Origin: Sulfitobacter sp. F26204
GTDB taxonomy: Bacteria; Pseudomonadota; Alphaproteobacteria; Rhodobacterales; Rhodobacteraceae
Length of the DNA: 64,000 bases
Direction: 5' to 3'
Assembly: GCF_026410305.1 (NCBI RefSeq)
Contig: NZ_JAPMLQ010000008.1
Coordinates: 92,659 to 156,658, forward strand
Under the pieces are notes generated by a model. It saw only the letters and a program-made list of their open reading frames with translations, searched no databases and was not told where the DNA came from. Positions within the stretch are counted from its first letter, which is position 1. Each line of letters starts with the position of its first letter. A program made the position numbers and the translations under genes. Below are positions 27,922-37,805 of the stretch, piece by piece.

Positions 27922-27967
27922 CAGTGATACTGTTTGAGGTGTCACTGATTAAGCTGCGGATTTTTTT
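27922..27967 (+). terminator. Possible terminator after the SulP gene
   Basis: A CAGTGA / TCACTG stem at 27922-27947 is followed by GCGGA-T6-TCCGC. The T run is 12 bp from the first stem. It lies between convergent genes. Confidence 0.35.
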
Positions 27968-27987
27968 CCGCCAATCTCTGCCCGGCT

Positions 27988-29718
27988 CTAGATAAAGCTC
28001 CATTCACCTGCAGAGTTTTCATAGAGGCCCATCAGTACATCAACGGATTCCGTGGTGTTTTCGGGGCTGATGGCGATGTCGGCGAGGGCAAGCGCCTTGG
28101 TGATCGTGTTGTCATTCAACAGGTCAAGATAGAATTGGCGGCCAGCGGCATCCGATGCGCGGTCGAGCACATTGAGATAAATCTGTTCAAGGAAATCACT
28201 ATTGCTCAGCATGTTCACATCACCAAAACTTGCGGTGAATTCGGGGCTGGTCATCAGATCAGCAGCGAGGAACTCGTCGCTTAGATTGTCCCGTTCGGTC
28301 ACCTGAATATAAAAATTCAGGCCCGGTGTGTCGATGTCGCCATCGCGGTTCAGGGCAGCCTCGTATAGCAGTGCCACGCGTTCAGCAGTGACGAAGTCAG
28401 CTGGATCGCCGGCATCATCCAATGCCGAGCCTGCGCCGAGGGTCTGGACACCGTCGTCAAAGCGCAGGTAGTCGACACCAAAGACCTTATCGCGGGACCC
28501 GTCCAGAAGATTGGTAACAAGCGCATAATCAACCCCGCCTTCGATCCGGTAATCCGCTGAGAGTCCGTCAAAGCGTGCAGTGTCATCTGTGTCGTGTTCT
28601 CCGAATGCAGCACCACCCATGATCACATCATCTCCCGCACCTCCGTTAAGAAAATCCTTTCCCTCTCCACCATAAAGGATGTCGTTGCCCAGCCCGCCTT
28701 CAATGGCGTCCGGGCCGTTCCTGCCATTCAAAACATCATCGCCCCGGTTGCCGTCCATATAATCCGACTTGGATGTGCCGACTTGGACATCGTCATTTGC
28801 GGATAGGGAAAATTCGTAGGTGTTTTCGATGTTGCCAGGCGTCTGCGCCAGAAACTCAGATGCATTCTTTACAATGTTTTCCAGCGCCGTGATTCCGAGA
28901 TCGAGTTTTACAGTTTCGACCAGGTCCCGTTTCAGTTCCTTGAACGCGCTATTCAGACGCTGCCCAAAACTCTCGTTGCTCTCGACCTGAAAATCGCCCG
29001 TGAAAACACTGCCGCTGAATTCCCTGGTTACCGTCACAGAATCTCGGATCGGGTTTAAGGGGCTGCGGTCGGTGTAGTTGAAAAGAGTATAGGTAACCGA
29101 GGTTTGCTCATCGGCCTGCTCTCCGGCCGGGACATCGGAAAAGGCCGTTGTCTGGGCGAAAATATTGGCTTCCATTGCGCCAACAATACTGTTTCCGGGT
29201 CCGAGTCCATTCGAATAATTGTTTGCGTCAAAGAGGACATCCATCGCCGTCTTGATCTGTTCATGAAGGCCGCGCGATCCAAGCGGGCCATTTTCAACCG
29301 TGATCGCTACCGATTGGCGCGCTGCAATCGCATAGCTGAGCGAAGAATAATAATGCGCAAGCGCCTCGATCGACAGGCCTGCATCCTTGATCGCCATCAC
29401 CTGACCGACGACGCCGTTCAGCCCTTCGTTGGCCAGCCGGATGGCCGCCTGGCCGATGTCCTGACGCAGCCCTGCGTTTTCGGTTTCCATAAAGCGAGTC
29501 AATTCGTTTAACGCCGTCTGCGACTCTGAAATCGACTCTGCGATCTGCGCATCAATGCCGGCTTCGACCAGTTTTTCGATATCACCAATCTGGTTCTTGA
29601 CAGATTCCAGCGTGTCCTGACGGGCCTCATCACTGTCGTTGCCGCCGACAAGCCCTGCGGCTGATAACGCCAATCCAACGACACCGATAGCGAGTGAAAC
29701 TGCTTCCATTGCGGCCAT
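27988..29718 (-). CDS. RTX-repeat protein with C-terminal DUF4214 region
   Basis: 576 residues from the ATG at 29718, preceded by GGAGAGAT. A hydrophobic N-terminal stretch (MEAVSLAIGVVGLALSAAGLVGG) is followed by a long helical, coiled-coil-like region (about 30-260). RTX calcium-binding nonapeptides follow (GNRGDDVLNGRNGPDAIEGG, GGEGKDFLNGGAGDDVIMGG; about residues 325-370). The C-terminal 130 residues resemble DUF4214 (LYEAALNRDGDIDTPGLNFYIQ, IYLNVLDRASDAAGRQFYLDLL). Such proteins are usually exported by a type I system and act at the cell surface. No type I exporter gene is adjacent. Confidence 0.8.
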   Translation of the reverse strand: MAAMEAVSLAIGVVGLALSAAGLVGGNDSDEARQDTLESVKNQIGDIEKLVEAGIDAQIAESISESQTALNELTRFMETENAGLRQDIGQAAIRLANEGLNGVVGQVMAIKDAGLSIEALAHYYSSLSYAIAARQSVAITVENGPLGSRGLHEQIKTAMDVLFDANNYSNGLGPGNSIVGAMEANIFAQTTAFSDVPAGEQADEQTSVTYTLFNYTDRSPLNPIRDSVTVTREFSGSVFTGDFQVESNESFGQRLNSAFKELKRDLVETVKLDLGITALENIVKNASEFLAQTPGNIENTYEFSLSANDDVQVGTSKSDYMDGNRGDDVLNGRNGPDAIEGGLGNDILYGGEGKDFLNGGAGDDVIMGGAAFGEHDTDDTARFDGLSADYRIEGGVDYALVTNLLDGSRDKVFGVDYLRFDDGVQTLGAGSALDDAGDPADFVTAERVALLYEAALNRDGDIDTPGLNFYIQVTERDNLSDEFLAADLMTSPEFTASFGDVNMLSNSDFLEQIYLNVLDRASDAAGRQFYLDLLNDNTITKALALADIAISPENTTESVDVLMGLYENSAGEWSFI

Positions 29719-29814
29719 TTGATCTCTCCTAAATAAAGCTTGGATCAACGTTACCCTTCAACCGTAAACCTGGATATGGGGGAAACCCCCCATTTTGTTC
29801 ACCGCCGTTTCATA

Positions 29815-30831
29815 TCAATCGATCGGGATCACAATGGACAGGGCCACGAGGTTATTGTTCTCTTCTTCCTCCCGAATCCGCGCATAACCCGCAGACAGGG
29901 TCATGCCGTTGTCGAATTGATAATCCACCCCTAGCGCGATCATATGATCACTGGGCGTATCGGAAATGCCGCGTTTGGACACTGCTGCGCTCCATGTGTA
30001 GGCACCCCGCCTCAGGCTGGCACCGAGCGTGGCAATGTTTGCCTTTGCTTCCGATCCTTCCCAGCCGTTGAAATGGGCAAGTTCCGCGATCACCTCAATC
30101 TCATCGCCAAAGTTGTGGCTCAGACCCAAAGCGATGGCGTTTTCGTCGTTGTCTTCTTCACCCCGTGCAAGATGTCGCAGGCCAAAATGCAGAGTGGTGT
30201 CGTTTATTTCGCGATCATATTGCAGGGCAAAATTATTCAGTTTGCCGGTGTTGCCCACATCCCCCCCGCGTGGATCATTACGACCCCGCCGGGTGCCAAA
30301 GCTGTCGCTGAGTCGCGTATCATCGGGATAGAAGGCCGACAGGGTCAATGTGGCCGCACCCAGTTCCAATTCCGCCGACAGGCCGATCATTTCTTCCAAT
30401 TCGTAGTCTTCTGCGAATGCTGTGCCGAAATATCCCGGCGCCGTGTCCCATGCGGACCCGAAGGCGGGACTGATCTTGCCAATGCTGAGTGTGACCGGAT
30501 CAAGGTCAAACGAAAGCCCCAGCGTACCCACAAAAAGCGCAATGTCATCAAAGGCACGGTTCTGTTCGGCATCTGTCACACTTTCCAACGAGAGTTCTGA
30601 GAACAAGGTGATGCGTTCCGTCAGGGCAAAAGCCAGTTCCAGTTCACCGCTGAGAAAGACATCGCGCACCTCGCTGTCGGTATCATCAGCCTTCACGTTG
30701 GCCTCGACGCCCAGTTCAAGTTCTGCTGAGATAATGAATCGCTTGTCGGCCGTCGTATCATCAGCGCGGGCAAAGTGGGGTTGCAGCATTACGGCGGCGA
30801 TGAGAAAAATGCGGCACAGAATGGCTGGCAT
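29815..30831 (-). CDS. Porin-like outer-membrane protein
   Basis: 338 residues with a signal peptide (MPAILCRIFLIAAVMLQPHFARA). The rest alternates polar and hydrophobic residues in beta-strand style, with a high content of acidic residues. It ends in a strand with LVALSIVIPID. Short repeated strands such as ISAELELGVEA, LSGELELAFAL, LSAELELGAA fit a beta barrel. No specific porin family is certain. It lies between the RTX gene and a two-component regulator gene, both on the same strand. Confidence 0.72.
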   Translation of the reverse strand: MPAILCRIFLIAAVMLQPHFARADDTTADKRFIISAELELGVEANVKADDTDSEVRDVFLSGELELAFALTERITLFSELSLESVTDAEQNRAFDDIALFVGTLGLSFDLDPVTLSIGKISPAFGSAWDTAPGYFGTAFAEDYELEEMIGLSAELELGAATLTLSAFYPDDTRLSDSFGTRRGRNDPRGGDVGNTGKLNNFALQYDREINDTTLHFGLRHLARGEEDNDENAIALGLSHNFGDEIEVIAELAHFNGWEGSEAKANIATLGASLRRGAYTWSAAVSKRGISDTPSDHMIALGVDYQFDNGMTLSAGYARIREEEENNNLVALSIVIPID

Positions 30832-30895
30832 GACGCGATCCTTTTGTTTGAATGCGACGGTCGTATTCTGTTTACACAGTTGACGACCGATGCGG

Positions 30896-31561
30896 CTACT
30901 CCAAATGACCTTGTTCTTCGATCAACCCTTCACGCAAGGCTTTTGACATCAGTTCGACCACCGATTTCACGCCCAACTTCTGCATCAAAGAAGACCGGTG
31001 CTTTTCTGCGGTTTTCGGGCTGACACCCATCCTGGCCGCAATCTCGGCATTGGTGCGTCCTGCAACGATCATGTTCAGTGATTGACGCTCGCGCAAGGTG
31101 AGTTGGCCCAGTGGTTCCGTATCGCGCAGCAGAGCCACCAAAGATGTTTCGATGTGACGCCCGCCTGCCAGAATCACCGGCAGCTTGGCAAAGAGTTCTG
31201 CATTGTCCGAGGCTTTGGAAAACAATCCGTCTACACCGCTTTGCACAATACTACTGAGTAAACCGACAGAGGTAACAGCTGTCAGGACCACAATGCGAGT
31301 ATCAGGGCTCCACCGTTTGATGTCTGCCAGAATTTCGGCACCCGACGCCAGGGGCATCGAGATGTCGAGCAACAGCAGGTCTGGGGTTTCCCGTTTTACG
31401 ATTTCGATGGCTTCCAAACCGTTCTGTGCTTCTGTCACAACACGGATCGGGCGAATCCCGACTACACCTGCGGTTTCAAGGGCAACCCGCAGACCATCGC
31501 GAACAATCTGGTGATCGTCGGCTATGACGGCGCGAAATTGTTTTGTACTGTGGTCGGACAT
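30896..31561 (-). CDS. NarL/LuxR-type response regulator
   Basis: 221 residues. The receiver domain has the acidic pair DD at 15-16, the phosphoacceptor Asp66 in LLLLDISMP, and the switch residues T (VVLTAV) and K (FSKAS). The C-terminal LuxR-type helix-turn-helix (about 150-210) has LTLRERQSLNMIVAGRTNAEIAARMGVSPKTAEKH. It is divergent from a histidine kinase gene, with start codons 31 bp apart, so the two form a likely signalling pair. The porin gene downstream on the same strand may be a target (inference). Confidence 0.93.
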   Translation of the reverse strand: MSDHSTKQFRAVIADDHQIVRDGLRVALETAGVVGIRPIRVVTEAQNGLEAIEIVKRETPDLLLLDISMPLASGAEILADIKRWSPDTRIVVLTAVTSVGLLSSIVQSGVDGLFSKASDNAELFAKLPVILAGGRHIETSLVALLRDTEPLGQLTLRERQSLNMIVAGRTNAEIAARMGVSPKTAEKHRSSLMQKLGVKSVVELMSKALREGLIEEQGHLE

Positions 31562-31592
31562 GGCACATTACTTTTGCAAAGAAAGGTGCCAC

Positions 31593-33170
31593 ATGTCGCA
31601 AATTCAGACAAGAGAACGCTGCAGGCGTATCCGGTGGCAGGCAGCATGCACCTTTTTGATGTATCACTGCAATGCTCTGGTGGCTTTGGCGGACAGGTCC
31701 GATGGTGATGTAGATGACTATGACCCATTGCCCGGCCGCACGCAGGAACAGATCGAAGCCTTGATCCTGAACTTTGACGAGGTCGTTGAAACCGTCGCAA
31801 CATATGCATCTTTGATGTCGGTTCTGTTGATCTTGTTGGCGCTGGCGCTGTCGATGAAACTGAGCCACTGGCTGCGCTTTATCTTTTTGACGATGGCAAG
31901 CCTGATTTGGTTTGCGTTTTACGAGCAATATACAACCAGCCAGTTCTGGATCGGTTTGGCAGTAGGGTACACCAGTCTTGTGATTGCGGGACTGGTTCTT
32001 GTCAGCTTGCATTTCCTGCAAACGGCTGTCGCCATTGCGCCGGGCAGCCGGTTGTCAATCTTGCGGCCTGTCTTGATTGCCGCCAGCGCCCTGCCATGGG
32101 TCGTGCTGGGGCTCAAGTGGCCCATCACCGATGGCACCATGCCGATCGTGATGGCGCTGCTTGGTGGGTTGGCTTATCTCTGTCACGCGGTGGTCATCTC
32201 GGCACGTTCCGGTTCTTCCTTTTTCCGCCGTCGGAACTATGTCGCGATTGCAGCGGCTTTGTTGTTGATTGGGATTGCGACACTAGGAGAACTGGACGAA
32301 GGGTTTGATGCCAGCTTTGCTGTTCGGCTTGCCTTTGTGGCGATTGTCGCATTGTCTACACTGTTACTGGTCCAACAGGTGATTGCCATTCTGCGCGAAC
32401 GTGATGCTTCTGTCCGCCAGTCGCTGGCCGCTGCAAAGCGGGAAGCGGAACAATCAATGGCGCTGCTGGAGGCGGAAAAAAACTATTCCCGCGCCCAAGA
32501 AATCGCCAAAAGACATACGATGCGTCTCGCCACGGCATCTCATGACATTCGGCAGCCCATTGTTTCCTTGCGCGGAACCATGGCTGCCGTGACCCAGGAC
32601 CAACCTCAAGAGATCAAGAACCAGTTGGCAGCGGCCTTTGACTATCTCGACAGTCTTGCGGCGAGTTACCTTGAAACGGAAAATGCCGAGAATGCCCCTT
32701 TGCGTGACGCAAGTGCCGCACAAGACGGAACTGAAGTCGTCTCAACCCGGATGCTTTGCGATACGCTGGGCCGCATGTTCCGCAAGGAAGCCGAAGCAAA
32801 AGGGCTGATCTTTTCGGTAACTGTTGAAGAAATCGATCTGCGAGTTCAGCCTCTGGTGGTCACGCGCATACTCAGCAATCTCTTGTCGAACGCAGTAAAA
32901 CACACCTCTTCCGGCAAGGTCACGCTTGCCGGGGCAGGGGATGTAGCCCGTTACATATTTAGCGTCAGGAATTCTGCACCTTTACCAGAAGGTTTTGACG
33001 TCGAACAAATGTTTGTTCCTTTCGTGAAAGGAGAATCATCTGAAGGATACGGGCTTGGTCTTTCGATTGCGCAAAGTATGGCTTGCGCTCATGGGTTCAG
33101 CCTGAATTGGTCAAGCGATATGGATTCAGGTACAGAGTTCCGACTGACTGTAGAGACCGACAAGAGATGA
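31593..33170 (+). CDS. Membrane sensor histidine kinase
   Basis: 525 residues from the ATG at 31593, which has GAAAGG upstream; the frame is open 69 bp further. About seven hydrophobic helices occupy residues 15-270, the first of them after a short basic N terminus. Then come a coiled linker (REAEQSMALLEAEKNYSRAQEIAKRH), the H-box ATASHDIRQPIVSL with the phosphorylated His, the N-box RILSNLLSNAVKHT, and the G-box GYGLGLSIAQSMA. So it has sensor, dimerisation and ATPase parts of a complete kinase. Its cognate regulator is encoded divergently. The ligand is unknown. Confidence 0.9.
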   Translation: MSQIQTRERCRRIRWQAACTFLMYHCNALVALADRSDGDVDDYDPLPGRTQEQIEALILNFDEVVETVATYASLMSVLLILLALALSMKLSHWLRFIFLTMASLIWFAFYEQYTTSQFWIGLAVGYTSLVIAGLVLVSLHFLQTAVAIAPGSRLSILRPVLIAASALPWVVLGLKWPITDGTMPIVMALLGGLAYLCHAVVISARSGSSFFRRRNYVAIAAALLLIGIATLGELDEGFDASFAVRLAFVAIVALSTLLLVQQVIAILRERDASVRQSLAAAKREAEQSMALLEAEKNYSRAQEIAKRHTMRLATASHDIRQPIVSLRGTMAAVTQDQPQEIKNQLAAAFDYLDSLAASYLETENAENAPLRDASAAQDGTEVVSTRMLCDTLGRMFRKEAEAKGLIFSVTVEEIDLRVQPLVVTRILSNLLSNAVKHTSSGKVTLAGAGDVARYIFSVRNSAPLPEGFDVEQMFVPFVKGESSEGYGLGLSIAQSMACAHGFSLNWSSDMDSGTEFRLTVETDKR

Positions 33171-33199
33171 AAAGACTGTAGCTGCAAAGTCTTTCTTTT
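33171..33199 (+). terminator. Terminator of the histidine kinase gene
   Basis: AAAGACT / AGTCTTT stem with a 10-nt loop, followed by CTTTT, starting directly at the stop codon of the kinase gene. Confidence 0.6.
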
Positions 33200-33259
33200 A
33201 ATATAACATAATTAGGGTTATGGTGGTTTTAGGTCGCAACGACCCTTGAGATTCCGCAA

Positions 33260-34138
33260 CTAAAGCTTCCCCTCGGCGATCCAGGCGTCCAGTTGTTTGC
33301 GGCTGACCTCAAAATGCATGCTGTCCTCGCGCCGCCAGGATGCGCCCCATACCCAGCCTTCGGTACGGAAAAAATCGGCGAGGATGGTCAGGCCGAGCTG
33401 GGTTCTGCCATCCCCGAGCGTGTCGAGCTTGCCATCAATATTAAGATCAACAGCCAGTCCGAAAGCATGGGTCGAGATGCTGTTTCTGGTGCCTCTGATG
33501 CGGCGTACACAAAGGGCACCAGCGGTGTTGATACGGGCATAGAGATCCGGATCAGTGATGCGTACATTTTCAAACACGCGGGTTAACGAATCGAGCGCAG
33601 GCTGCAACATTGTCACGCGAATTGGACCTACCCGCTGGGTTTTCAATTTTGGCTTCAGCCGCGGATTCGTCATCGGTTCGCATTTGTCCGAGAGCACCTC
33701 GCGCGGTCTGCCCAGTTTCTCCGCCAGGTAGCTCGGACCGGCGGTTTTCAGTCCTTTATTCACATTTCGGCGATCCGCGATCAAAACGACTTGGGCGTAA
33801 GCGTCAATAATGTCGTTGGTACCGTTTTGCTGAAAGACCTCGGCACCCTGATTGACCCCTGCTGATCCGCCCAGTCCGGTGGCGGGCATCTGGCGTTGGA
33901 ACGCTGGGCGATTGCGCACTTCCTGACCCAGGGCAGACATGCCCTCGCGGATGTCTTCGAGACGCAGGCGAATGTCTTCAACCTGTTGATTCAGAACCTC
34001 AATTTCGATTCTCGCCTGGCTGTCTATGGCGGGGCCACGGCCCGTATCGTTCAAGCCGAACACCATGGGAATGACGAACCAGAGGATCGGGGCCAAGATG
34101 ATGGCAACGGCAATAATGATCGCTGGAATGACCCGCAT
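33260..34138 (-). CDS. Membrane-anchored M15-type peptidase (D-Ala-D-Ala carboxypeptidase/endolysin fold)
   Basis: 292 residues. One N-terminal membrane helix (VIPAIIIAVAIILAPILWFVIPMVFG) precedes a helical coiled-coil segment (about 45-75) and the catalytic domain (about 150-290). ISTHAFGLAVDLN supplies the Zn-binding His and Asp of the SxHxxGxAxD motif. DSMHFEVS supplies the last His, with TEGWVWGASW before it. M15 enzymes cleave peptidoglycan peptides. It sits immediately next to the T6SS region and is divergent from the OmpA-like gene. It may help the T6SS membrane complex pass the wall, or be unrelated. Confidence 0.84.
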   Translation of the reverse strand: MRVIPAIIIAVAIILAPILWFVIPMVFGLNDTGRGPAIDSQARIEIEVLNQQVEDIRLRLEDIREGMSALGQEVRNRPAFQRQMPATGLGGSAGVNQGAEVFQQNGTNDIIDAYAQVVLIADRRNVNKGLKTAGPSYLAEKLGRPREVLSDKCEPMTNPRLKPKLKTQRVGPIRVTMLQPALDSLTRVFENVRITDPDLYARINTAGALCVRRIRGTRNSISTHAFGLAVDLNIDGKLDTLGDGRTQLGLTILADFFRTEGWVWGASWRREDSMHFEVSRKQLDAWIAEGKL

Positions 34139-34288
34139 GAAAATGTTCTTTCTGAAAATGACTTAGGTGGTCGCCTGGCACAGCTTAGGACAAGTGTAAG
34201 GGTTGCGTCAAAACCGTTGTGACCGGGGCCGCTGTCGTATACTCTGTGTATCATACATTTGATGAACTACTTTTTGAAAGGAGGAGAT

Positions 34289-34843
34289 ATGTTATTTCTA
34301 CGTGCCCTCACCGCAGTCGCTTCGGCTGCATTGCTGACTTTGGTTGGCCAGGCGGCTTTGGCCCAGTCAGAATTGACCGCAGATGAGATCAAGAACGCCT
34401 TTAACAAGCAAAAGACACGCGGTTTGGTGATTGTCCCAACGGAACAGACCGATTCTTCTGCGCCGACTGAGGTTGTCGTAGACGATAAATATGTCGCTGT
34501 GGACAAAGCCGATCAGGTTAATGTCAAAATCAGTTTTGATTTCGACAGCGCAGCCCTGCGGGAGGACGAGAAGCCCAAGTTGGCAAGCCTGTGTGAAGCG
34601 ATGAAGGCGGTCGATGTGGCAGTGTTTCAGATTATCGGCCATACCGACAGTTCCGGAACCGCTACTTATAACCAAAACCTGTCGTTGCTTCGTGCCGAAG
34701 AAGTCAAGCGACACATGGTGACAAGTTGCGGTATTGATGGAAGCCGTTTGCGCGCCATCGGGATGGGTGAAACCGTGCCGTTTGATGCCGACAATCCACG
34801 TGCAGACGCCAACCGCCGGGTCGAGTTCCAGGCGCTTGGCTAA
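34289..34843 (+). CDS. OmpA-family protein
   Basis: 184 residues from the ATG at 34289, which follows GGAGGAG. A signal peptide (MLFLRALTAVASAALLTLVGQAALA) leads to a roughly 50-residue linker and an OmpA-like peptidoglycan-binding domain (about 75-184), with ISFDFDSAAL, IIGHTDSSGTATYNQNLSLLRAEEV and ANRRVEFQ. The protein should sit in the periplasm and bind peptidoglycan. It lies 38 bp upstream of ppkA in the same direction, so it is probably co-transcribed with the T6SS kinase gene. Confidence 0.9.
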   Translation: MLFLRALTAVASAALLTLVGQAALAQSELTADEIKNAFNKQKTRGLVIVPTEQTDSSAPTEVVVDDKYVAVDKADQVNVKISFDFDSAALREDEKPKLASLCEAMKAVDVAVFQIIGHTDSSGTATYNQNLSLLRAEEVKRHMVTSCGIDGSRLRAIGMGETVPFDADNPRADANRRVEFQALG

Positions 34844-34881
34844 GCGCCCCGCGCGACATCTTGTGCTAAATGGATTGAACC

Positions 34882-37044
34882 ATGTCTGACCCCCGCCCCG
34901 GCGATGCGTTCCAAATCGGTGACGTGCTGAACAATACGTACCGGATAGAGGCGTTGTTGGGGCGAGGCGGCACTTCCGACGTCTATCGCGCCCGGAATGA
35001 AATTTCGGGCCGCTTGGTTGCTGTAAAGGTGCTCAAGGCCGAATTTTCAGGCAACGACGATTATCTGGTACTGATGACCCGTGAAGAGGAAATTCGCGAG
35101 GTCAGGCATGATGCGATTGTACGCTATGCCGAAAACAACCGTACATCCGAGGGGCTTGTCTATCTGTTGATGGACTATATCGAAGGGCCCGGCCTTGATC
35201 AGAAACTCGATGAGGGGCCGATGTCGGCAGAGGACCTGTTGATCCTGTGCAAACGAGTCTCCGAAGGGCTGAAAGCCGCCCATGACCGAAGCATCGTCCA
35301 CCGCGACCTGTCTCCCGACAATATCATTCTGCGTAATGGCAACCCGGCCGAGGCCGTCGTCATTGATTTCGGCATTGCCAAGGATACCAACCCCGGTGCG
35401 GAAACGATCGTGGGCAATGAGTTTGCCGGTAAATATGCCTATGCCGCCCCTGAGCAGCTAAGCGGTAACACGGATGCGCGATCTGATATTTATTCCCTTG
35501 GTGCGCTGATTCTGGCGAATTTCCGGGGTAAATCCCCTGACATCGGGGCCAATCCGATGGAGGTGGTGCAGAACAAGAACAAACCCTTAGACACGGCTGA
35601 TGTTCCAGAACCATTAAAATCATTGTTGGACAAGATGACGGCACCGGTGCCGGGCGATCGGTTCCAGAACATGAATGAGGTTCTTGCCTTTATTCGAAAC
35701 GGGGGGAACGACGAATCTCTCTCAGAAGAAACAATTATTGTACCACCGCCAAAAACCGCGCCGACGCCAAAGCCGGTTACCGAAGCGAAACCAGCGCCCG
35801 CACCGCCGGTCACATCCGCGCCGACGCCCCAAGCGGGAAAACGATCGGGCGGGTTGATGGTGGTGGCGTTGGCTATTGTCTTGATCGGTGGCGGTGCCGC
35901 AGCGTGGTTCGGCGGGCTATTTGGGGAAGGCACCCCAAAGTTCCCGCCCGTAGATCCGTTTGTGCTGGTCATTGACAACCCAGAAACAGTTCCTGCTTCG
36001 GCGAATGGTTTTGTGCCTAACGCCAAGATGAAGGAAGAATTGACCGCACGGATGAACGATTTGGGTGGTACAACTGACCTGACGTTGGCTACTGGCGACA
36101 TCGTTCCAAGCTGGCAAACAGATGTGATGGCGGTCCTGGATGATGTCGTGCCACTTGATGAGTGGCGTCTGGCCTTGACCGGTAATGACGCGCAGATCAC
36201 CGGCAGCACCACAGATTCAGAACTGCTTGCATCGCTGACTGCCAAATATTCCGGCGACTGGCCCGGGGGGCTGACGGGCGATATTGAATTGACGCTGACC
36301 TCACTGTTCCTGGATGCGGCTGAGGTTGATTTTCTTTTGGCGCAATATGCCGATTGTGGTCCCTTGATCCAGGCCAACAGCCCCGGCCCCGTTGGCTATG
36401 GTCCAGAGGAACCGATCCTGATTACCGGGACGCTGGCCACTGCAGATTCTGTAGAATCATTGCAGGATGCGATCGAAGATATTGCGGATGATCGCATCGT
36501 GGTAATCGATGCAGAGATACTGAATTCAACACTTTGTCTTGTGGAAAATTATCTGCCACAGGCTCCTTCCAGTGAGATCGAGATCAAGTTCAGCGATGGT
36601 GCTACCGGACAGGAAGTTCCCTCAGGTCGGTTCCTGGTTAATCAGAACCCTGTGATTGACGTCGTGATACCGGCAGGGCTGACCACGGGGTATATTTCAG
36701 TGTCTATTCTGGATGTATCCGGAGTGGTCTATCACCTGATGCCCAATCTGGGCCGGGTGAACAATTCTGTTGAGGCGTTGAGGGAAGGGCGCAATGGGCG
36801 CGTGCCACTTAGGGTGGCTTTCCCGACCAATGAGCGGGCCGAGGGCAAGATCGCATTTTCAATTGATTCTTCGGCATTGGGCAAGAGCAAGATTATTGTT
36901 TTGCATTCCTATGCGCCGCTGTTTCGCCAAATGCGTCCCGGAACGGAATCCGCCCTGGGTTACACCGAAGCCCTGAGCGAGCGCGCTGCAGACGATCTGG
37001 TTGAATCGCTGGACACGCGCATCCTGATTTCGGCTGAAAAGTAA
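34882..37044 (+). CDS. ppkA: T6SS Ser/Thr protein kinase PpkA
   Basis: 720 residues. The Hanks-type kinase domain (about 18-275) has the glycine loop GRGGTSDVY (27-35), Lys49 in AVKV, the catalytic HRDLSPDN (140-147), DFG (162-164) and APE (189-191). All are intact. A Pro/Ala-rich linker leads to one membrane helix (about 324-346), followed by a periplasmic region of about 370 residues without a motif I can name. In T6SS threonine-phosphorylation pathways PpkA phosphorylates the FHA protein to switch firing on. PppA, TagH and TagF partners are all encoded nearby. Confidence 0.93.
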   Translation: MSDPRPGDAFQIGDVLNNTYRIEALLGRGGTSDVYRARNEISGRLVAVKVLKAEFSGNDDYLVLMTREEEIREVRHDAIVRYAENNRTSEGLVYLLMDYIEGPGLDQKLDEGPMSAEDLLILCKRVSEGLKAAHDRSIVHRDLSPDNIILRNGNPAEAVVIDFGIAKDTNPGAETIVGNEFAGKYAYAAPEQLSGNTDARSDIYSLGALILANFRGKSPDIGANPMEVVQNKNKPLDTADVPEPLKSLLDKMTAPVPGDRFQNMNEVLAFIRNGGNDESLSEETIIVPPPKTAPTPKPVTEAKPAPAPPVTSAPTPQAGKRSGGLMVVALAIVLIGGGAAAWFGGLFGEGTPKFPPVDPFVLVIDNPETVPASANGFVPNAKMKEELTARMNDLGGTTDLTLATGDIVPSWQTDVMAVLDDVVPLDEWRLALTGNDAQITGSTTDSELLASLTAKYSGDWPGGLTGDIELTLTSLFLDAAEVDFLLAQYADCGPLIQANSPGPVGYGPEEPILITGTLATADSVESLQDAIEDIADDRIVVIDAEILNSTLCLVENYLPQAPSSEIEIKFSDGATGQEVPSGRFLVNQNPVIDVVIPAGLTTGYISVSILDVSGVVYHLMPNLGRVNNSVEALREGRNGRVPLRVAFPTNERAEGKIAFSIDSSALGKSKIIVLHSYAPLFRQMRPGTESALGYTEALSERAADDLVESLDTRILISAEK

Positions 37045-37053
37045 CGGTTCTGG

Positions 37054-37068
37054 ACCTGAGGATCAGGT
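37054..37068. terminator. Small hairpin between convergent ppkA and pppA
   Basis: ACCTGA-GGA-TCAGGT, a perfect 6-bp stem 9 bp after the ppkA stop. It has no T run, so it may only contribute weakly to termination. Confidence 0.3.
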
Positions 37069-37085
37069 GCCTGCCTGCTTAATCG

Positions 37086-37805
37086 TCAGATGATGTCGAT
37101 CACCGCCGAGGTGATGTTATCGCCTCCGCCGCCCGCCAATGCGATTTGTGTCAGGTGTTCGCAAATCATTTCGATTGGTTGGGTGCTCAAGGAATGGCGC
37201 AGCATTTCAAAGGTGGCATATTTGGTGAGCCCGTCGGAACAAATGAGAAAACGGTCACCCGGCGCAATCTCGCCTCTGACCTTGTCGAGTTCCAGTTCTT
37301 CCTCGCCCACGCCAACGGCACGGGTGATGGCATTCGACTGTGGATGGTTTTCTGCTTCGTCCCAAGTCATTTGCCCTGCATCGACAAGTACGGCGACGAC
37401 CGAATGATCCGTCGTCAGCATCTCGATTTCGCCATCGCGCAAACGGTATAGCCTGCTGTCACCAGCCCAAAGCGCGGCAAAGTGGCCTTCTGCCAATAGC
37501 AATGCAACGACTGTGGCACCGATGACATCAAACCCCTGTTCGGCTGCTTCGGCGCGGATGACACGATGAGCTTCTTGAATGGTGTCGCGCAAAGCTCGCA
37601 TTCTGTCACTTGGATCCAGATCAAGCGGGATTGCGGCAACCATGTCGACGATCAGCCGGCTGGCATAATCGCCTGCGGCGTGGCCCCCCATGCCGTCAGA
37701 CACCAGCCAGATGTTCAACTCTGGCAAAGACAGAACCGCGTCTTCGTTGACTTTGCGTTTCAAACCCACGTGGGTCTGTACGGAAAAACGGGTTCGCAGG
37801 GTCAT
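37086..37805 (-). CDS. pppA: T6SS PP2C-type phosphatase PppA
   Basis: 239 residues, a PP2C (PPM) phosphatase. Metal motifs are visible: the NEDA stretch near residue 20 and SDGMGGHAAGDYAS near 36. GATVVALLL is followed by LWAGDSRLYRLRDG, then CSDGLTKY, and finally GGGDNITSAVI. PppA removes the phosphate placed by PpkA and so returns the T6SS to rest. The start codon overlaps the tagF stop (ATGA). It is the last gene of the long minus-strand T6SS run. Confidence 0.94.
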   Translation of the reverse strand: MTLRTRFSVQTHVGLKRKVNEDAVLSLPELNIWLVSDGMGGHAAGDYASRLIVDMVAAIPLDLDPSDRMRALRDTIQEAHRVIRAEAAEQGFDVIGATVVALLLAEGHFAALWAGDSRLYRLRDGEIEMLTTDHSVVAVLVDAGQMTWDEAENHPQSNAITRAVGVGEEELELDKVRGEIAPGDRFLICSDGLTKYATFEMLRHSLSTQPIEMICEHLTQIALAGGGGDNITSAVIDII